Part shown: piece by piece, positions 11,693 through 23,065 of the stretch
How the letters are laid out: each line of letters opens with the position of its first letter
Position numbering within the stretch: the first letter of the stretch is position 1
Origin: Achatina immaculata
Lineage: Eukaryota; Mollusca; Gastropoda; Stylommatophora; Achatinidae
Assembly (NCBI GenBank): GCA_009760885.1
Contig: CM019691.1
Location: 29,063,814 to 29,127,813 of the forward strand
Length of the DNA stretch: 64,000 nt
Direction of reading: 5' to 3'
Notes under the pieces: generated by a model
What the model was told of the DNA's origin: nothing
Seen by the model: the letters and a program-made list of their open reading frames with translations, nothing else
The model's database searches: none
Translations under genes and position numbers: made by a program

Positions 11693-12942
11693 AGCGCGCG
11701 TGCGTCTTTCCGTGCAGAACGCGCGTGCGGTTTTGAGCCGATGTTTTCGCTGATAAAACTACCAGTATCGTTCCTGCAGTGTTACTCCGCTATGGTTAAA
11801 TACCATTTTATGGGATAACTTTTGTTGAGTAAACAGTGTCTGAGACAAAATATAAGCATATAATATTTCAAACGTAAGCAAACAAATGACAGGTGTTTTT
11901 GCAGAGAACAAAGCATATTTCGTTTGTTTTCCTCTTCGTAATTTTTGTGAATTAGAAAGTCAGATTCAGTGATAGAGCTGTTATTTATATGTTATATTTA
12001 TATTTATAATTTTTGTTAATTTTCAGCTTTCTGAGTCGTCTCGTCGAGTTATTGTTGACTGCAAAAAATGGTGCTCATTTTATTAAAAATGGAAACATCC
12101 ATGGCTCATTAACATCTTGAGTGAAACATCATTACAAAAGTTTGACAAAAAAATGATAGAACACAACTCCTTACAGGACGTGTTATATTGGTTTTTATTC
12201 ATTTAAGATTAGTACCTTCTGTTGCTGTTTTTTCTTCCCAGAAAGTTTTTACTCTTACGGTCGTGTTGTATTCTTGTGAAAGCTTTCGTGATAAGATTAT
12301 CTGAGCTTCAGAGATACAATGGAAAGTATTTTCTGTGGGCCGCGCAGGAGCTAGCAGCGGGCCGAAAGTTTTCCCGAGGTAAACTGTTATTCAATATGTG
12401 CCACGCTTAAACTTGTTTCTGTATAGTATAATAATTTATCGTATAGATGGAAGGCTAACAAGTCTTTACGTAAGTCGTGATGTTTTTTTTTTATTACCAA
12501 AAAAATAAAACCCCATAGCTTTCTCTTTCATACGTCTGTCAGGGATTATCTTATACACAAATTACGTTTACTGTACTTTTCGTATTGATTTTATCATGCA
12601 CGTAATTGTAATATCACAAATGACAAGTGAGCATACATTTGTCCTTCTCATATTCTGCTAATACCACGCAGTAAATTTACGTAGTTGTTTCTTTTAGCCT
12701 TTTCTAGTTTTAAAAAAAAATTTTTTTACCTTAAAAGTGTGATTATTCTCATTTTTTTCAGTCCTGTCACTTTGTTTGGTTTGTCTCTGCATTTGTCCCG
12801 AACCTATGTTTATTTGTTTTATCTACAGTGGTCTTGAGCTCAAGTTTGTTTTGATTTATCTGCAACTGTCATAAACCTACTTTGTTTGGTTTATCTGCAG
12901 CTGTGCTAAACCAAGGTTTGTTTGATTTGTCTGCAAAGGTAT
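10665..12942. other. Unassigned, simple repeats only
   Basis: About 2.3 kb with no recognised gene or transposon. It holds a short GTGC run near 10930, a (CA)n tract listed separately, and several A/T runs. The 3' end grades into degenerate precursors of the 26-bp array from about 12765. Confidence 0.5.
11650..11690. repeat. (CA)n dinucleotide microsatellite
   Basis: About 20 uninterrupted CA units followed by a short GCGC-rich stretch. Confidence 0.95.
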
Positions 12943-13195
12943 TGTTTTGTTTTGTCTGCTATGGTCTTGTTTTGTTTATGTCTGCTATGGTCTTGTTTTG
13001 TTTATGTCTACTATGGTCTTGTTTTGTTTATGTCTGCTATGGTCTTATTTTGTTTATGTCTGCTATGGTCTTGTTTTGTTTTGTCTGCAAAGGTCTTGTT
13101 TTGTTTTGTCTGCTATGGTCTTGTTTTGTTTTGTCTGCTATGATCTTGTTTTGTTTATGTCTGCTATGGTCTTGTTTTGTTTATGTGCTGTGATC
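12943..13195. repeat. 26-bp minisatellite
   Basis: Units of ATGGTCTTGTTTTGTTTATG plus TCTGCT; the starts at 12961 and 12987 give a 26-bp period, about nine units with small length variants. Degenerate related sequence extends on both sides (about 12765-13490). Long frames reading FVLSAMVLFC are artefacts of the repeat. Confidence 0.9.
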
Positions 13196-13489
13196 TTAAA
13201 CCAGCGTTTGTTAATCTGCATGAGCTTATTTTGTTTTAATTACGAACCTACGTTTTTTTTTAAAATGTATCCGTAATGATCTTGTTTGTCTCGTCTATCA
13301 ACAGTGATTTTGAACCTGTTTTTGTTTTATTTCTTCCCATTGTTCTTGTTTGTTTCATCATAAACGATCATAAGCCTGCTTTGTTTGATTTATCTGAAAA
13401 AGTCTTATCTGTTGTTACCATCAGCGATCTTAAACCTGCGTTTGTTTCATTTATCCGCAGTTTGTTTGATTTATTTATCCGTTTAGTTT

Positions 13490-13765
13490 AAGTAGCAATG
13501 ATCTTGAACCCATCTTTATTTGGTTTATCTGCAGTTGTCTTGAAACTATCTTTGTTTGGTTTATATGCAGTTGTCTTGAACATTTTTTGTTTTGTTTTTT
13601 TACCTTGAATCTAATTGTCTTGAAACTATCTTTGTTTGGTTTATCTGCAACTGTCTTGAAACTGTCTTGAAACCATCTTTGTTTTATCTGCAACTGTCTT
13701 GAAACTAACTGTTTTGAAACCATCTTTGTTCGGTTTCACTACAAGTGTACTGAACCTAAGTTGCG
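13490..13765. repeat. 51-bp minisatellite, left block
   Basis: Degenerate units containing TGTCTTGAAACTATCTTTG and GTTTGGTTTATCTGCA. Same family as the block at 14404-14910, separated from it by unrelated sequence and a mariner remnant. The block ends GAACCTAAGTTGCGTACAC, resembling the right block's terminal GAACCTAAGTCGTGTACGC. Confidence 0.85.
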
Positions 13766-14017
13766 TACACATTGTCTCGCTCCGCTCCCTTGCCTTTCAT
13801 TATTAGTTGCAGTTGTGTACACGACAAACGGTAGTTGCTGTCCATACCCACGACTTAAGGGGAAAGTTTTTAATTTCATTCCATTTCATCTTCTTGCACA
13901 CATTTTAACGCTTTTCTTTTTTTAAATCGCCTATTTTAAAACATAGAAAGCATAAAAAAGATACGTAATTTGTATCCCCTGTCTGCTTAAAGACTTATTT
14001 CCTCTACAGCCACATAT

Positions 14018-14375
14018 ACAAGCGTCTTTCTGAAAGTAATGCCCCACAATTTTTTTTCCACAGAATATATTCATTAAAAAAAAAAAGCTGAAACACAATG
14101 TAGGAAATGGATGTTTCCTTTATACATTCTTTTTTATACGTAGTCTATATCAGCTTGTAGGGCCTTACGCCAGCGTGAAAGAGGTGTCTGCATGCCTTGC
14201 CTGTCGTGTCATGTTCACGCAGCCGTCTTTACTGCATGAACCACGCTCTCGCCATCTTCATATCTTGTCCATCGGATAGCATCTTTAAGTGGCCCACAAA
14301 GATGGAAATCTGAAGCTGCCAGATCTGGACAGTACGGTGGATGAGGCATCACTGTTCAATCCATTTTGGTGATTT
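14018..14375 (-). mobile_element. mariner-like transposase 3' remnant
   Basis: The minus strand reads PHPPYCPDLAASDFHLCGP then LKDAIRWTRYEDGESVV. This is the HPPYSPDLAPSDxHLF region with the third catalytic Asp of mariner transposases, here YCPD and HLC variants. Downstream the plus strand has TTTCTGAAAGTAATGCCCC, which looks like a terminal inverted repeat. The N-terminal two thirds is missing and stops follow, so it is dead. Confidence 0.8.
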
Positions 14376-14403
14376 TTTTCCCCCTGAGTTCTCAGGTTTG
14401 TAT

Positions 14404-14910
14404 GATTTGTTTTAAAAGCAATGAGTTTGAAACCATCTTTGTTTTGTTTATCTGTAAGTGTCTCGAACCTAATTTTCTTGAAACTAACTTTGTTTGGTTT
14501 ATCTGCGAGTGTCCTGAACCTAATTGTCTTGAAATCATCTTTGTTTCGTTTATCTGTACGTGTCTTGAATCTAATTGTCTTGAAACTATCTTTGGTTTAT
14601 CTGCAAGTGCCTTGAACCTATTTGTTTTGAAACTATCTTTGTTTGGTTTATTTCCAATTGTCTTGAACTTAGTTGTCTTTAAGCCATCTTTATTTGGTTT
14701 TATCTGCAAGTGTCTTGAATCTAATTGTCTTGAAACTAGCTTTGTTTGGTTTATCTGCAATTGTCTTGAACCTGATTGTCTTGAAACTATTTTTGTTTGG
14801 TTTATCTGTAGTTGTCTTGAACCTAAGTCGTGTACGCGTTATCTTGTTATACTTTGTTTGATTTATCTGCAGTTGTCTTAAACCTAAGTCGTGTACGCGC
14901 TATCTTGTTA
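14404..14910. repeat. 51-bp minisatellite, right block
   Basis: About ten units of 51 bp, each with TCTGCAAGTGTCTTGAA, CTAATTGTCTTGAAACTA and TTTGTTTGGTTTA segments. Open frames of about 170 and 122 residues on opposite strands follow from 51 being a multiple of three. Confidence 0.92.
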
Positions 14911-15114
14911 CATTGTCGTGCTGAAGCAAAATTTCTCGTGAATTTTTCTGAGGCCGAACTCGGCGGAACACTACAAGCGGTGCTCTCAAAACAGGTTTGT
15001 TATAGTTCAATAGACGGGGGGGGGGGGGGGGTGTGGAGATGGGAAGAGATAGATGTGTTCCCTATTCAAGTGAAGTCTCAGCTGAGAATCTTCATTCTTA
15101 AGTTCGCTCCATGG

Positions 15115-15425
15115 CGTTAAGATGTATAAACTAGGGAAAAAAGTAGAAACAGCTTTGTTATTTCACGAACACAAAGTCGTGACGTTTCGGCGTGAGCCTT
15201 AATCATACAAACACATACAGGACGAGGAATTAGAGAGAAGAGACAAAAGTATAGGTGTACTGGAAGAACAAAAGAGAGCTAAGACGTACAAAAACGTTTG
15301 TCGCAGTGAAAATAACTTTGTAGAAGAATCAGAGAGAGAGAGAAAGAGGAAATAAATTATAGGATCAGATAAAGCTATGTTAATGAAATAAAAGAAATGA
15401 AAAAAAAAATTAATCAAGAAATATA
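15115..15425 (-). mobile_element. Penelope-like element 3' region
   Basis: Reverse complement of the 3' region of the Penelope copy at 34844-35914. It shares the GATTAAGGCTCACGCC plus GAAACGTCACGAC core (plus-strand coordinates about 15178-15208), the TACTTTTTTCCCTAG phrase and the flanking GAGAGAAG-rich block. No endonuclease coding is readable in this copy. Confidence 0.75.
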
Positions 15426-15988
15426 ATTAGAACAAAACCTATCTGAATATTTTAGACGGCTTTCAAATAACTCTTGGTTTGTGCAGTCAACGTAAACAAG
15501 AAGAAAGCACCGTGACAAAATCCTGTCAGGGTTGATGGCTGGTTCAGAACCTTCATCAAAGAACTCAGTTCGCAGTTCAAAGGAGACCATCAGCCAGTCA
15601 TCTAGCGAAGCGGTTAAAGCCAGCAATTCACAAACCTGTGGGAGATTATGACCCCCCCCCCCCCCCCATAAAGCCCCACTCCCCTTTATAGCGGCAGAAT
15701 GTACAAGAATTGAAAGGCTGTCTGAGAGAGGAGGTACTTCGCTAATGATCCGAGGAGCAGTATATAGTTTCACTCTCTACAAGGTCTCTTATGCCTTCTA
15801 ATCTCACATGAAAATGGTCTGTTGGGAAATAGAAAACTTATGTTATAGTTAATTTTTAATTTACGCGAGGTTTGCTTTCAGAACGTCTCGTACAGCATTA
15901 AAAAAATGAGTAATGTTATTCAGCACTGATATTTAGTGAAGTAGTTGGTATGTACTGGGTACATTATGCGCCTGTCCTATGTCCATAT
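15426..15988. other. Unassigned; possible continuation of Penelope copy
   Basis: No coding motif recognised. A poly-C run is at about 15651-15668. The part to 15780 may be internal Penelope sequence because it abuts the 3' region, but I see no protein motif to prove it. Confidence 0.35.
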
Positions 15989-17988
15989 CAGGGGTCGACA
16001 ACTTACGGCACGCGTCCAAAGCGTGACTCTCGGAACGATTTACAGTGGCACAGCTGTTTGAATTGAAATGCAGTAATCATAATCTCCTGAAACAGTTGAA
16101 TTTTTAATTAAATATAGGCATATAATTCTTTAAAACTACTTTTTTTTGCATCTTTTCAAAATAAAAGTTGTTAGAGAGGGGAGATAAGGATGTACACTCT
16201 GATGTTAGGCAGGGGAGATAAGGATGTATAGTCTGATGTTAGGCAGGGGAGGTAAGGATGTATAGTGTGATGTTAGGCAGAGGAGGTAAGGATGTACAGT
16301 CTGATGTTAACCATGGGAGGTAAGGATGTACAATCTGATGTTAGGTAGGGGAGGTAAGGATATACAATCTTATGTTAGGCAGGGGCGGTAAGGATGTACA
16401 GTCTGATGTTAGGAAGGGGAAGTAAGGATGTACAGTCTGACGTTAAACAGGGGAGGTAAGGATGTACAGTTTGATGTTAGGCAGGGGAGATAAAGATGTA
16501 CATTCTGATGTTAGGAAGGGGAGGTAAGTATGTACAGTCTGATGTTAGGTAGGGGAGGTAAGGAAGTACAGTCTGATCTTAGGCGGGGGAGGTAAGGATG
16601 TACAGTCTGATGTTAGGAAGGGGAGATAAGGATTACAGTCTGATGTTAGGTAGGGGAGGTAAGGAAGTACAGTCTGATCTTAGGCGGGGGAGGTAAGGAT
16701 GTACAGTCTGATGTTAGGAAGGGGAGATAAGGATTACAGTCTGATGTTAGGCAGGGGAGGTAAGGTTGTACAGTCTGATGGTAGGAAGGGGAGGTAAGGA
16801 TTACAGTCTGACGTTAAACAGGGGAGGTAAGGATGTACAGTTTGATGTTAGGCAGGGGAGATAAAGATGTACATTCTGATGTTAGGAAGGGGAGGTAAGT
16901 ATGTACAGTCTGATGTTAGGTAGGGGAGGTAAGGAAGTACAGTCTGATCTTAGGCGGGGGAGGTAAGGATGTACAGTCTGATGTTAGGAAGGGGAGATAA
17001 GGATTACAGTCTGATGTTAGGTAGGGGAGGTAAGGAAGTACAGTCTGATCTTAGGCGGGGGAGGTAAGGATGTACAGTCTGATGTTAGGAAGGGGAGATA
17101 AGGATTACAGTCTGATGTTAGGCAGGGGAGGTAAGGTTGTACAGTCTGATGGTAGGAAGGGGAGGTAAGGATTACAGTCTGACGTTAAACAGGGGAGGTA
17201 AGGATGTACAGTTTGATGTTAGGCAGGGGAGATAAAGATGTACAGTCTGATGTTAGGAGGGGGAGGTAAGTATGTATAGTCTGATGTTAGGTAGGGGAGG
17301 TAAGGAAGTACAGTCTGATCTTAGGCGGGGGAGGTAAGGATGTACAGTCTGATGTTAGGAAGGGGAGATAAGGATTACAGTCTGATGTTAGGCAGGGGAG
17401 GTAAGGTTGTACAGTCTGATGATAGGAAGGGGAGATAAGGATGCACAGTCTGATATTAGTAAAGGGAGGTAAGGGATGTATAGTCTGATGCCAAGTGACT
17501 GAGTGAGCGTGGAGCTACGGTGACTGACCTTGACCGAGTTCGTTTCCGTTCTAACTTTCCTGCCTCTCCCGACCACCCCACCACTACCACCTGTAAGAGT
17601 TCTCTCGGTTATCGTTTACGCATGCCAGTAAGGTCAGTCGGTGGACTTTAACACAAAATTTGCTATTGTAAGTAATACGGCTACGATGCCCTTGAAATGA
17701 CTGAAGGAAGGCAACAACTTGATATCCGGTCGCTTCAAGACTTTTGGTTAAACGTATATGGATTCACACTTAAAATAATGTGTTCAGAGCTTAAATTTCG
17801 CAATCCATAAGCTTTTGTATTTGTTCCTATTTATATTAAAATATTGAATAATCAACAAGGAATAACAAAGTTATTTAATGTGTCTCAATGGTTGTTGTAT
17901 ATAAATATACAGTGGGATTAGGCTGGCCCGCTGAGTGACTTTGCAACATTACTTCGGCACACCACTGCTAAAAGTTTGCCAACCCCTG
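15989..17988. mobile_element. Candidate non-autonomous hAT-like element
   Basis: The left end starts CAGGGGTCGACAACTTACGG and the right end is its imperfect inverse, finishing TTTGCCAACCCCTG. CAGGGGT(C/T)GGCAA-type termini are characteristic of hAT transposons. Flanking 8-mers GTCCATAT and TTCTATAA agree at five of eight bases, consistent with a decayed 8-bp target duplication. There is no transposase. Most of the interior is the 34-bp minisatellite. Confidence 0.6.
16165..17500. repeat. 34-bp minisatellite with 371-bp higher-order repeat
   Basis: Base unit about 34 bp: CTGATGTTAGGCAGGGGAGG then TAAGGATGTACAGT. The diagnostic variant CGTTAAACAGGGG occurs at 16441, 16812 and 17183, exactly 371 bp apart, defining an 11-unit higher-order block. 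The third block lacks one of the two internal three-unit duplications (TAGGTAGG, GCGGGGG, AAGGGGAGATAAGGATT) and grades into degenerate units. Confidence 0.93.
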
Positions 17989-18185
17989 TTCTATAAAAGT
18001 TGATTGAATAGTTCTGTTTTAAAAAAATTACAACCCCCCCCCCCCCAACTCAAAATTAAAAACAACTCATATAACAAGTTCTGTTTTAAAATTCATAGTT
18101 TTTAATGAGAGTTAGAAGTGGATACGGCCTCAATTTCGAGTAAAAACTAAACGGTCTCATTTGTCTTGCTTTTGGGAGTTTTTAT
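17501..18185. other. hAT-like right flank and spacer
   Basis: Up to 17988 this is the right non-repetitive arm of the hAT-like candidate. Beyond it is AT-rich spacer with a poly-C run near 18035-18048. Confidence 0.45.
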
Positions 18186-18189
18186 AAAT

Positions 18190-18715
18190 ACATTTTTGGG
18201 AATAGAGTAGAACTATTGTTGTATTTCCGTTGTCTGTTTATATTTTAAGAATGGAGCAGGGCTATTGTTGTATTTCCGTTGTCTGTTTATATTTTAGGAG
18301 TGGAGCAGGGCTATTGTTATATTTCCGTTGTCTGTTTATATTTTAGGAGTGGAGCAGGACTGTTGTATTTCCGTTGTCTGTTTATATTTTAGGAGTGGAG
18401 CAGGGCTGTTGTTGTATTTCCGTTGTCTGTTTATATTTTAGGAGTGGAGCAGGGCTATTGTTATATTTCCGTTGTCTGTTTATATTTTAGGAGTGGAGCA
18501 GGACTGTTGTATTTCTGTTGTCTGTTTATATTTTAGGAGTGGAGCAGGACTGTTGTTATATTTCCGTTGTCTGTTTATATTTTAGGAGTGGAGCAGGGCT
18601 ATTGTTATATTTCCGTTGTCTGTTTATATTTTAGGAGTGGAGCAGGGCTATTGTTATATTTCCGTTGTCTGTTTATATTTTAGGAGTGGAGGAGGACTAC
18701 TGTTGTATTTCAGTC
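18190..18715. repeat. 49-bp minisatellite, about 10 units
   Basis: Units of TTTTAGGAGTGGAGCAGGGC, TATTGTTATATTTCCGTTG and TCTGTTTATA. Variants lacking the TATTG segment give some shorter units. Confidence 0.93.
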
Positions 18716-19609
18716 CTCTTTTTAGATTTTGGGAGTATGAGTAATGCAGAACTACTTCTGTTTTTTCCCTCTAGTGCACGTATAATTAAATTGTGCCTTC
18801 TTCGTAGAGTATAAAAATCAGTTTTTTTCTGGAATGTCAGGTACAATTTTAAAACGAAGAGATGAAGGTAAATCAGAATTCTTCTCAATAATATGGATGT
18901 TTGTTTCGCTGTTGGCATTGCTGTCAGGTAGACCTCATGACATCTTTGTATATTTGTGTGATCATACTGTCCAATGTCTCCAGTCTCGTTGCCCTGCTTG
19001 TGGTCTGTTGTAACGAGACAGCAAAAGAGCGTGGAACTGTTGGTTTCGCGAGCATCATTTTAGAGGTGCTTCCTGATATGATGGTTAGTAGGCCGTGTCT
19101 TCGAAGACAAGCTGTTGCTCGCTGGACAAACGGTGCTCAGAAATCACGTGTGCGATTTGAAGTGGAATGATTTCTTTGAGGAGAAAAGGTAACTGTTGAT
19201 GTGATGGTAAAGTCATCCGGGTCACGGACAACCGTACAAGCCAAGGCCATGCCCTACATCTTCGCCTGGTGTTACATCCGCAAAACAGTCCTAGCCTGAA
19301 TAGGGAGGCAAGACTCACTGCACCCCCCCCCCCCTCCCGGGTGATGAAGGGTCTGGGCCCGCTCGAGGGTTTTATAGTTAGTCACTGTCACATATTCACA
19401 CGCTAATACGGGTCCTTATGCTTCAAAATTTTCGCTGTGTCGGCCGCAAAGAACGTCTTGCTCGCAACTCCAGGGGTATATACTTACATCATTGCCATTA
19501 ATCACATGTGTATGCATCTTCTCATCAATACTTTCCAGCCTCCTCTATCAAGTTTATCCTCTTTATCAAGTTTAAGTTTTACTGTGCACTGACCTTTGTT
19601 TCTAATAAT
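18716..19609. other. Unassigned; poly-C run
   Basis: No gene recognised. Poly-C at about 19322-19334. The phrase CTGCAAAGAAC-like near 19445 has a weak echo near 36145, hinting at an undefined dispersed repeat. Confidence 0.45.
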
Positions 19610-19735
19610 CAGGTAAAATCCTCGTTTCCGTGTCATTAAGCCACACTGAGGGTACGGAGTTAGGCCGTATTTCCAAGACCTTCGGCGCACGAAAGTGTGA
19701 TGTGGTCGGCACAAGGGGCCGGCTTTATTTTGGAA
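19610..19735 (-). mobile_element. SINE-1 3' body fragment
   Basis: Minus strand matches the SINE-1 body: ACCACATCACACTTTCGTG, GAAGGTCTTGGAAATACGG and a 3' end TGGCTTAATGACACGGAAAC. The tRNA head is absent. Confidence 0.7.
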
Positions 19736-19799
19736 TATTAATGTTAAGCCAAGAGGAGGATTTTGCTTTCTATATTATTAATTCTTACATGTAAATAAC

Positions 19800-20395
19800 T
19801 GGGCACGCTGCAACATAAGGTGAGGGAATGCATCTCTGAAGTCAAGAATAGAGCGTGCCAAGTCAAAATAGCTTTCAAACAAACGAGAAATATCTTATGC
19901 TGCGCATCTTTGTCACTGTACATTAGAAAGAGAATTCTATAATGCTACACTGAGCCTGTTCTACTCTATATGGAAATAAGTTATAGACGATGGACACGTC
20001 GATGCAGAGATCACTGGACGCGACAGAGATGTGATTTCTTAGAAGAACGTTAAGGGTATCATAGACAGCTAAGACAGGGAACGTGTAACAAAAACAAAAG
20101 TAGAAAGAGACCTGATTAAACCCATAAGAAAACGACAGTCATCATTCATTGGACATTTAATGAGAAGGAGAGGCTTGAAAACATCGTAACAACAAGAAAG
20201 ATAGATGGGAAGAGAGCCAGGGGGAGAAGACCAAGATAGAAAAAAAAATCCTGGACAGTCTAACGTGGTAGCACACTTTTTAAAAAAAGTTATCAGCTGA
20301 GCTGACAGAAACAAAATCATGGACCGAGATCTACAGAGAAGCATGACAGCCAACGTCTGTCGTCACGGCACCTAATGATGATGATGATGACGATG
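19800..20395 (+). mobile_element. LINE-A 3' fragment (decayed)
   Basis: Nucleotide similarity to the last third of LINE-A: GCATCTCTGAAGTCAAGAAT, ATTGGACATTTAATGAGAAG, TCACGGCACCTAATGATG, then an (ATG)n tail at about 20375-20395. Many frameshifts; no readable protein longer than a few dozen residues. Confidence 0.75.
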
Positions 20396-20849
20396 ATTCT
20401 TTATGCAGCTTTTTTTTGTTCCCCCCTCTTGACCTTTATAAGGAAGCTTGTATAATAAGAGGTTTTTCAATACACGCAGACAGATTTTCCATTAAAGCTT
20501 CCCTTGAGAAAGTTTGTATTGCTCTTCTGTTTGTAGGCTTTGTGCTCTAACGAAATGAATGAAAAAATACCGCAGGGCTTTCTCTTTCTGTAATAATCCA
20601 AAAATCCGACAGGAGCGCTAAAATATACCAGCCACCGAACTCTATATGCTTGCTGGGAACTAATAATCCACTGTTATTTCAGAGATTTCTTGGCTTTTTT
20701 TTTTTTTGGGTTGTTTTCATCTTCGTGCATCCTTCGGCTTTAAAACAATTTACGTAGTCGGACGTTCTTATGCCGTGAGAAATGAAGAGATCCCAGGCTA
20801 TTAATAAATTATCCCTGGGATCTTTCGGTTGATACCTGCCCAACGCTGT
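20396..20849. other. Unassigned spacer
   Basis: Nothing recognised; T-run near 20695-20708. Confidence 0.5.
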
Positions 20850-21012
20850 GGTTCGCTGAAACCAGTGGTTTATTAACCTGCTGAACGCTGTAGTTCACTG
20901 AAATCAGTGGTTTATTAACCTGTCCAACGCTGTAGTTCACTGAAACCAGCGGTTTATTAACCTGTCCAGCGCTGTAGTGCACTGAAACCAGTGGTTTATT
21001 AACCGGGGATAT
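20850..21012. repeat. 42-bp minisatellite, 4 units
   Basis: Four units containing CACTGAAACCAGTGGTTTAT followed by TAACCTGTCCAACGCTGTAG. Confidence 0.92.
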
Positions 21013-21079
21013 CCATGCTCTTTTTGGGGTTTGGGAGCCAAAGGGGGGTCGACTTCTGAACAATTTAGCAAAGGTCCAT

Positions 21080-21337
21080 TTTCTATGACATTAAGGCATG
21101 TTACGGCCGTATCTCCACGACCTTCAGCGTATGAAAGTGCGATGTTGTCAGTATCACACCTGGCCTCTTTACCCTTTCCATATTTCTCTGGTACCCATTT
21201 TTAGAGGTTGAGTGGACCTCAGGGCTTTTTTGGTGTGGTGGTACTGGAGAAAATCCCCACTGGTGGGACTTGAACCCGGTACCACCGAATTAGTAGACTA
21301 AGAGCCTCTTACCACCCAGCCAACCAAGTCGCCCTCT
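21080..21337 (-). mobile_element. SINE-1, tRNA-headed, full length
   Basis: Minus strand: head TTGGCTGGGTGGTAAGAGG (A box), GGGTTCAAGTCCC (B box), linker with CACACCAAAAAAGCC, body GGTACCAGAGAAATATGG and ATACTGACAACATCGCAC, and end CATGCCTTAATGTCATAG. This copy has normal A-to-B spacing and is the best reference for SINE-1. Confidence 0.88.
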
Positions 21338-21561
21338 GAGCACTTTAGAAAGTAAAGATTTTTTTTGTTGTAACCTTACAGATTACAAATTTCTTTCAGC
21401 TGGTCTCTTTCTAGTTATCCATAGGTAAAACAGAACCAAAGCATTGCCATCTTTTGAAGTCGCACTAGTACCTAAAAAGATTAGTGATGATAATGATTTC
21501 CGCAGTCTGATAAAAAGTTATGGAGACATATTGGAGCAGTCAATTTCGACTTTTTAGTCTC
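21338..21561. other. Unassigned spacer
   Basis: Short AT-rich spacer between a SINE and a LINE copy; nothing recognised. Confidence 0.5.
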
Positions 21562-22075
21562 TTATCTTCTATCTTTCCCGTGCCGTTAAACGTCACATAG
21601 GGCTCGCAAAGTAGTTCGCCAATTTTTCCTGTCTTCGGCGAGTCTTTCAACCTCATCAAAGGATTTTATGCCTGTTAATGTGGCCTCTCTTAATAATGTC
21701 CTCTTCAGAGTTTCACGCGGTCTGCCTCTTTTTCTTCGGCCTGTTGTGTTCCACTTGATAGCTTGTTTTGGGATTCTCTGATCATTTCTTCTCATCAAGT
21801 GACCAACATATGTCCATCTCCTTTTCCTGATCACCCATGAGACTGGTTGTTGTTCAGTCATCTGTCTTATCTCTGCATTGTTCTTGAATTCATTCCACTT
21901 GATGCCGAGTATTTTCCTTAGGCATTTGTTTTCAAAAGAGTCTAATTTCTTTTCTATTTCTTTAGGTGTTTTCCAGCTTTCGCGTGCATAAATGAGGGTG
22001 GATATTACATTTGAATTGAATAGTCTTAACTTGGTTTTTGTGCTTATAACTTTTGAATTCCATATGTTCTCAAGA
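21562..22075 (-). mobile_element. LINE-B 3' fragment
   Basis: The minus strand encodes the LINE-B C-terminus: RKRRWTYVGHLMRRND, then RRKRGRPRETLKRTLLREA, then VERLAEDRKNWRTTLRALC and DV stop. The tail beyond the stop contains GGCACGGGAAAG and GATAAGAG. The upstream part (to 22075) matches 27800-28000 of the long LINE-B copy. Confidence 0.88.
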
Positions 22076-22159
22076 ACATAATCTCAGAGAAGGTAAACTC
22101 GGCACTATAGACCAATTTACCTTAACTACGAGTACTGCCACTGCTCTGAAACCTCGTCA

Positions 22160-22275
22160 TAACAGTCAGTCAGTCAGTCAGTCATTTGCATGACTCATGC
22201 GGAACTTTGCCTCCCTAACAGCACTCCTGTAGGCCTTTCGGTTGTAAGTAAGATGCCCTGCTGCTGATGCAAACA
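22160..22275 (-). mobile_element. LINE-D 3' end
   Basis: Reverse of the LINE-D terminus with a (GTCA)n-type tail at 22163-22183, then GGAACTTTGCCTCCCTAAC and TGTAAGTAAGATGCCCTG. It lies just beyond a LINE-B copy in the same orientation. Confidence 0.8.
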
Positions 22276-22660
22276 TATGTAACTCATATATCTTCATATC
22301 AAAAATCTTCATATATAACTCATAATTAAACGTAAAGCCTTTGGGTTGTCTTTGACTACTTCTCCTCCACTACTTATCTCAAAACTAAACACTTGTCTGT
22401 TAAAACTGTTGTTCTCCATACTACATACTCTTATGTGTCTCCCTCCCACGAACGGAAATTCTACTCATACTAAGCTATGGTACAACCTGTGTCAACAGAT
22501 GCTATCTGGCATTAATATTAACATTTTTAGATAATTTACATTTAGTTTACACGTCATAAATGAGCATGTAGTAGTGGGAGTGTGTCATAAGCTATGTATA
22601 CCAAGCAGTGGAGACCGACTGCTGCTTACCACTGAGTCTTCTAGCGTTGCTGATTGTAAC
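22276..22660. other. Unassigned spacer
   Basis: No gene or repeat recognised. Confidence 0.5.
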
Positions 22661-22664
22661 AGAA

Positions 22665-23065
22665 CAGTAATTTGAAAACAAATGCCTAAGGAAAATACTC
22701 GGTATAAAGTGGAACGAATTCAAGAACAACGCAGAGATAAGGTAGATGAGCGAACAACAACCTTTTTCATGGATGATTAGGAAAAGGAGAAGGACATATG
22801 TCGGTCACGTGATGAGAAGAAACAGTCAAATAATCCCAAAAACAAGCTATCAAGTAGAACACAACAGGCTGAAGGAAAAGAGGTTGATTACGTGAAACCC
22901 TAAAAGGACAGTGTTAAGAGAGGCAACATTAGTGGGTATAATATCCCTTGACGGGGCTGAAAATCTCGCCGGAAACATGAAAACATGGCGAACTACCATG
23001 CGAGCCCTGTGTGACGTTTAACGGCACGGGAAGGATGTAGGATATAAGACGTAAGATATGTAATT
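22665..23065 (+). mobile_element. LINE-B 3' fragment (decayed)
   Basis: Same terminus as other LINE-B copies, starting GAAAACAAATGCCTAAGG and ending GTGACGTTTAACGGCACGG plus GGATGTAGGATATAAGA. Small indels and stops throughout. Confidence 0.85.
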
